Position numbers and translations under genes: made by a program
Notes under the pieces: model-generated
What the model saw: the letters and a program-made list of their open reading frames with translations, nothing else
What the model was told of the DNA's origin: nothing
The model's database searches: none
Assembly: GCA_000697335.1 (NCBI GenBank)
Contig: JNEM01005780.1
Span: 1 to 13,587 of the forward strand
From: Conidiobolus incongruus B7586
Lineage: Eukaryota; Entomophthoromycota; Entomophthoromycetes; Entomophthorales; Conidiobolaceae
Direction of reading: 5' to 3'
Length of the DNA: 13,587 nucleotides
Shown here: in pieces, positions 9,501 to 13,587 of the stretch
Layout: each line of letters begins with the position of its first letter
Numbering within the stretch: the stretch's first letter is position 1

Positions 9501-9674
9501 ATTAATACAAAATTATATACAATTTCATAAAAATTTATTTGTATTGTTTTGTTATTTCATGGCTATATTCATCAATAATATATTGCAATTTGATAGGGCA
9601 AGCATAAATTGAAAGGGCTAGTATGATTGGATTAGTAATCATATGCTTTAATGAATGAATCAATTAAAATGGTA

Positions 9675-9687
9675 GAAGATTCCAGAA
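9675..9687 (+). promoter_or_regulatory. Heat-shock element (three perfect units)
   Basis: GAA-ga-TTC-ca-GAA is an exact three-unit nGAAnnTTCnnGAAn array, the binding site of the trimeric heat-shock factor HSF1. It sits 184-196 bp upstream of the ATG of a DnaJ/Hsp40 gene. Genes of this family, such as YDJ1, are known heat-shock targets. Motif, spacing and gene identity agree, so this is likely a working site. Confidence 0.75.
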
Positions 9688-9708
9688 TGAAAATTAGATG
9701 AAAAAATG

Positions 9709-9716
9709 CCAATTGG
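9709..9716. promoter_or_regulatory. CCAAT box (palindromic CCAATTGG)
   Basis: CCAATTGG reads as a CCAAT box on both strands, between the heat-shock element and the TATA box of the Hsp40 gene. It is compatible with binding of the HAP/NF-Y complex. Position supports it; the sequence alone is weak evidence. Confidence 0.3.
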
Positions 9717-9791
9717 TCATTCAATCAGCTGGGTTAATTACCATACTTGGAAGAGTTTGGAACCCAAATTTTGAGCTGAAATAGTGATTCA

Positions 9792-9799
9792 TATAAAAA
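9792..9799 (+). promoter_or_regulatory. TATA box of the Hsp40 gene
   Basis: TATAAAAA lies about 75 bp upstream of the ATG at 9871 and about 105 bp after the heat-shock element, which is a normal inducible-promoter layout. The AT-rich background lowers certainty. Confidence 0.45.
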
Positions 9800-9870
9800 T
9801 GTCTATTTAATTAATTCACTTTATATTCATTATAAACCAATTAATATTATATCGTTTTTAAAAAATAAAT

Positions 9871-11137
9871 ATGGTTCGTGATACTAAATACTACGATATT
9901 CTTGGGGTCTCTCCTGATTGTTCAGAAAGTGAACTAAAGAAAGCCTACCGTAAATTGGCTTTGAAATATCACCCTGATAAGGTATTTGATCTTAATCAAT
10001 ATATTATTCACTTACATAAATCCTAATCTTTGTTAATAGAACCCTGATGCTGGTGAAAAATTCAAGGAAATCTCTCATGCTTATGAAATTTTATCAGATA
10101 GTCAAAAGAGACAGCTTTATGACCAATATGGTGAAGAAGGTTTGTCGGGTGAAGGTATGGGAGGTGGTATGTCTGCTGAAGATCTCTTCTCTCAAATCTT
10201 CGGTGGAGGTATGTTCGGTGGTCGCTCTCAATCCAGAGGTCCTCGTCGTGGTAAAGATGTAGGTCATACTCTTGCTGTCAGTTTGGAAGATCTTTATAAA
10301 GGTAAAGTTAGTAAATTAGCCTTACAAAAACAAGTTATCTGTAATAGCTGTGAGGGTCGTGGTGGTAAGGAAGGCGCTGTCAAGACTTGTGATACCTGTA
10401 ACGGTCAAGGTATCAAGGTTGTATTGCGTCAAATGGGTCCTATGGTCCAACAAATCCAACAAACTTGTCCCGATTGTCGTGGTGAAGGAGAAATTATTCG
10501 CGAAAAGGACCGTTGTAAGCAATGTCATGGACGTAAGGTCGTTAACGAACGCAAGACCTTACAAGTTTATATCGATAAGGGTATGAAAGATGGTCAAAGA
10601 ATCACCTTCTCTGGTGAAGCCGATCAAGCTCCCGGTATTATTCCTGGAGATGTTGTCATTATTCTTGAGCAAAAAGAACATCCTCGCTTCAAGCGCAAGA
10701 ACGATGATCTCTTCTACGAAGCTAAGATTGATCTCTTAACTGCTCTTGCTGGTGGCCATTTTATCATTGAACACCTTGATGGTCGTATCTTAAATGTCGA
10801 AATTCTTCCTGGTGAAGTCATCCGTCCCAACGAACTCAAAGTCATTGAGCGCGAAGGTATGCCTTCTCATCGTCACCAAACCCACGGTAACATGTACATC
10901 AAGTTCGACATTGAATTCCCTGCTCCCAACTGGGCTTCTCCTGAACAAATTGCCCAATTGGAACACATCCTCCCTCCCAGACCTCAAATCAACATTCCTC
11001 AAGGCGACCACGTCGAAGAGGTTGTTCTCTCGGCCATGGACCCTGTTCACCATGCTCGCGCTGAAAGAGAATCCCAAAGCCAAGAAGAAGATGACGGTAT
11101 GCCTCAAGGTCACGGTGTCCAATGTGCTCAACAATAA
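9871..11137 (+). CDS. YDJ1-like: Type I Hsp40 co-chaperone (DNAJA/Ydj1 type), two exons
   Basis: The exons 9871-9981 and 10040-11137 join in phase 0 into a 402-residue protein (yeast Ydj1 is 409). The J domain (residues 4 to about 67) begins [12 protein letters not shown] and carries the HPD motif at 34-36, which stimulates the Hsp70 ATPase. A Gly/Phe/Met-rich linker follows (about 72-98). The zinc-binding domain has four CxxC motifs with cysteines at 138/141, 154/157, 180/183 and 196/199, marking it as type I. The two beta-barrel client-binding domains and the dimerisation region fill the rest. The C-terminus CAQQ (399-402) is a CaaX box, so the protein is probably farnesylated and acts in the cytosol and on ER or mitochondrial membranes, handing unfolded clients to Hsp70. 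The start ATG is the only one giving a full J domain. A heat-shock element, CCAAT box and TATA box lie upstream. The gene converges on enolase. Confidence 0.97.
9982..10039 (+). other. Spliceosomal intron of the Hsp40 gene (58 nt, phase 0)
   Basis: The intron starts GTATTTG and ends GTTAATAG, with a branch-like CCTAAT 12-17 nt before the 3' end. Removing it joins YHPDK to [12 protein letters not shown], the normal J-domain sequence. It falls exactly after codon 37, next to the HPD loop. The alternative, reading through, meets stops within the intron. Confidence 0.95.
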
Positions 11138-12298
11138 TTCAGTTTCTTTCCCATTTTTTATCATGAATCATTTTATTTTAAAATTATTTGTTCAACACCT
11201 CCATTTGTATTCCAGCACTTATTCTTACATTAGAGTTAATGGTTTTTAAATTATTGGTTTAATTATAAAAAACCTCTTTAATAATGAATTTATTATATAA
11301 ACATCTAATATCATTTATATTATCTTACATTGTTTCAATTTTATGTTTTATAACTTTATAAAATGAATATATAATTTGACAAAATATTTTTGAAACAATT
11401 GATACTATAGAAAACATATTAATTCTTAAATGATAAATATATACATTTCATGGTTCAAAAAATTATGTAAGTTTTTTTTTGAAAATATTAATATGCTTAC
11501 ATTTATTTTAATTAAAATTCAGAAAATATCACCTTTACAACATTTTATATTTGATTCCACTATTATATATGTCTATTTAAATATCATCTTGACCATAATA
11601 GAAAATATGAATTGGATGAATATTGATAATGTGTTTAAAATAATTATAAAATAGTCATCTTATCAATATATTTTTTAATTCTAAGACATCAATTTTGTTT
11701 TATATATAATATAAACAAATAGTGATAATCATTTAAAAAATCACTGTATTTGCTTTATGAAATAAATTGAATATACTGATTTAACTAAAAATCAATATTA
11801 TATTTTCAAGATAGCAATGTTTCAAAAACTATTTTTATTCAAAATCAATTCAATAATAGAGTAATTTTTGAATCTTCAGAGAAAATAATATCTTTTTTAA
11901 ATTAAATGATATTAAAATATAAGGATCGATCATGTTTTACTCTAGACCAATCAACATATAGAACTATATTTTTAAATTATACAACAAAATATATTATTGA
12001 CTGATTTCTAGAATATTCGTTGAATAGATTTTAATTTTAAAATGTGGATTTATATAATAAAATCACTTGTTTTATATTGCTTTTTTAAAATATTCAATAG
12101 AATTTTATAAACAAATATATACATATATATATATATATATATATTATTTGAACTATTCAGTATATTTACATTATCTAAATGGAATGTTAAATTGATATAT
12201 CCAAGATAAAAAAATATAATAGTTCAATTGTTGATAATTTTCAATAAAAGTTTATGTTTACAATAATAATTTAAGAAAAGCTAAATATTTCCTAATAT
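11138..12298. other. Tail-to-tail spacer between the Hsp40 and enolase genes
   Basis: This contains the 3' flanks of two convergent genes and no supported coding frame. A 74-codon open stretch at 11430-11654 has only AT-rich codon content and is discounted. A 10-bp inverted repeat (11329-11338 ATTGTTTCAA with 11390-11399 TTGAAACAAT) encloses a smaller TTTTATAA/TTATAAAA dyad at 11346-11363. An AT microsatellite lies at 12123-12144. No clear AATAAA was found close to either stop codon. Confidence 0.65.
12123..12144. repeat. (AT)11 microsatellite
   Basis: Eleven uninterrupted AT units are seen, with a looser extension to the left (ATATATAC). Likely variable in length between isolates. No function implied. 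Confidence 0.9.

Positions 12299-13587
<1,289 letters not shown>

Larger units (their letters stand above)
8305..9674. other. AT-rich divergent spacer before the Hsp40 gene
   Basis: This is the upstream region of the 135-aa gene on the left and the far upstream region of the dnaJ-type gene on the right. No coding signal was seen. Notable contents are a small AATCCC/GGGATT stem (8425-8451), perfect inverted repeats at 8672-8691 and 9133-9155, a GTTGTACAAC palindrome at 8941-8950 and an E2F-like word at 9489-9500. The rest is A/T-rich filler. Confidence 0.65.

Noticed and set aside
10790-11249. Long open frames on both strands over the 3' half of the Hsp40 gene
   Set aside because: They are shadows of the strongly biased codon use of the real gene and have no recognisable domains.
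11430-11654. 74-codon plus-strand open frame in the convergent spacer
   Set aside because: Composition is Ile/Asn/Phe/Lys-heavy and matches random AT-rich DNA. No start context or domain supports it.

Overview
This window looks like a piece of nuclear genome from a very AT-rich eukaryote, most likely an early-diverging fungus (zygomycete, chytrid or Neocallimastigomycete grade). The evidence is short GT-AG introns (55 and 58 nt), a spliced enolase and a spliced Ydj1-type DnaJ ending in a CaaX box, TAA stops in the standard code, and codon use in the intact genes that is far richer in C and G than the surrounding DNA. The exact lineage cannot be fixed by eye. Nothing bacterial (operons, Shine-Dalgarno sites) and no recognisable virus-like element or transposon was seen.

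Layout. 1-2349: very AT-rich gene-poor DNA ending in a probable promoter. 2350-3786 (+): an intact secreted S28 serine peptidase (PRSS16/Pro-X carboxypeptidase family). 3787-5680: AT-rich spacer with one small exon-like island near 5466-5549. 5681-7052 (+): a decayed tandem paralogue of the same peptidase. 7053-7896: spacer with short direct and inverted repeats. 7897-8304 (-): a 135-residue protein that I do not recognise. 8305-9870: spacer with two clean inverted repeats, ending in the dnaJ promoter, which carries a perfect three-unit heat-shock element and a TATA box. 9871-11137 (+): type I (DNAJA/Ydj1) Hsp40 in two exons. 11138-12298: tail-to-tail spacer with an (AT)11 microsatellite. 12299-13573 (-): enolase, two exons visible, with the first about 30 residues beyond the right edge.

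The genes do not form a pathway. Enolase (glycolysis) and the Hsp40 co-chaperone are housekeeping genes in convergent orientation. The S28 pair is a tandem duplication in which one copy has been lost. The points most worth following are the S28 gene/pseudogene pair, the heat-shock element of the Hsp40 gene, the unidentified 135-residue protein and the exon-like island at 5466-5549. I found no convincing evidence of a wholly new biological system.
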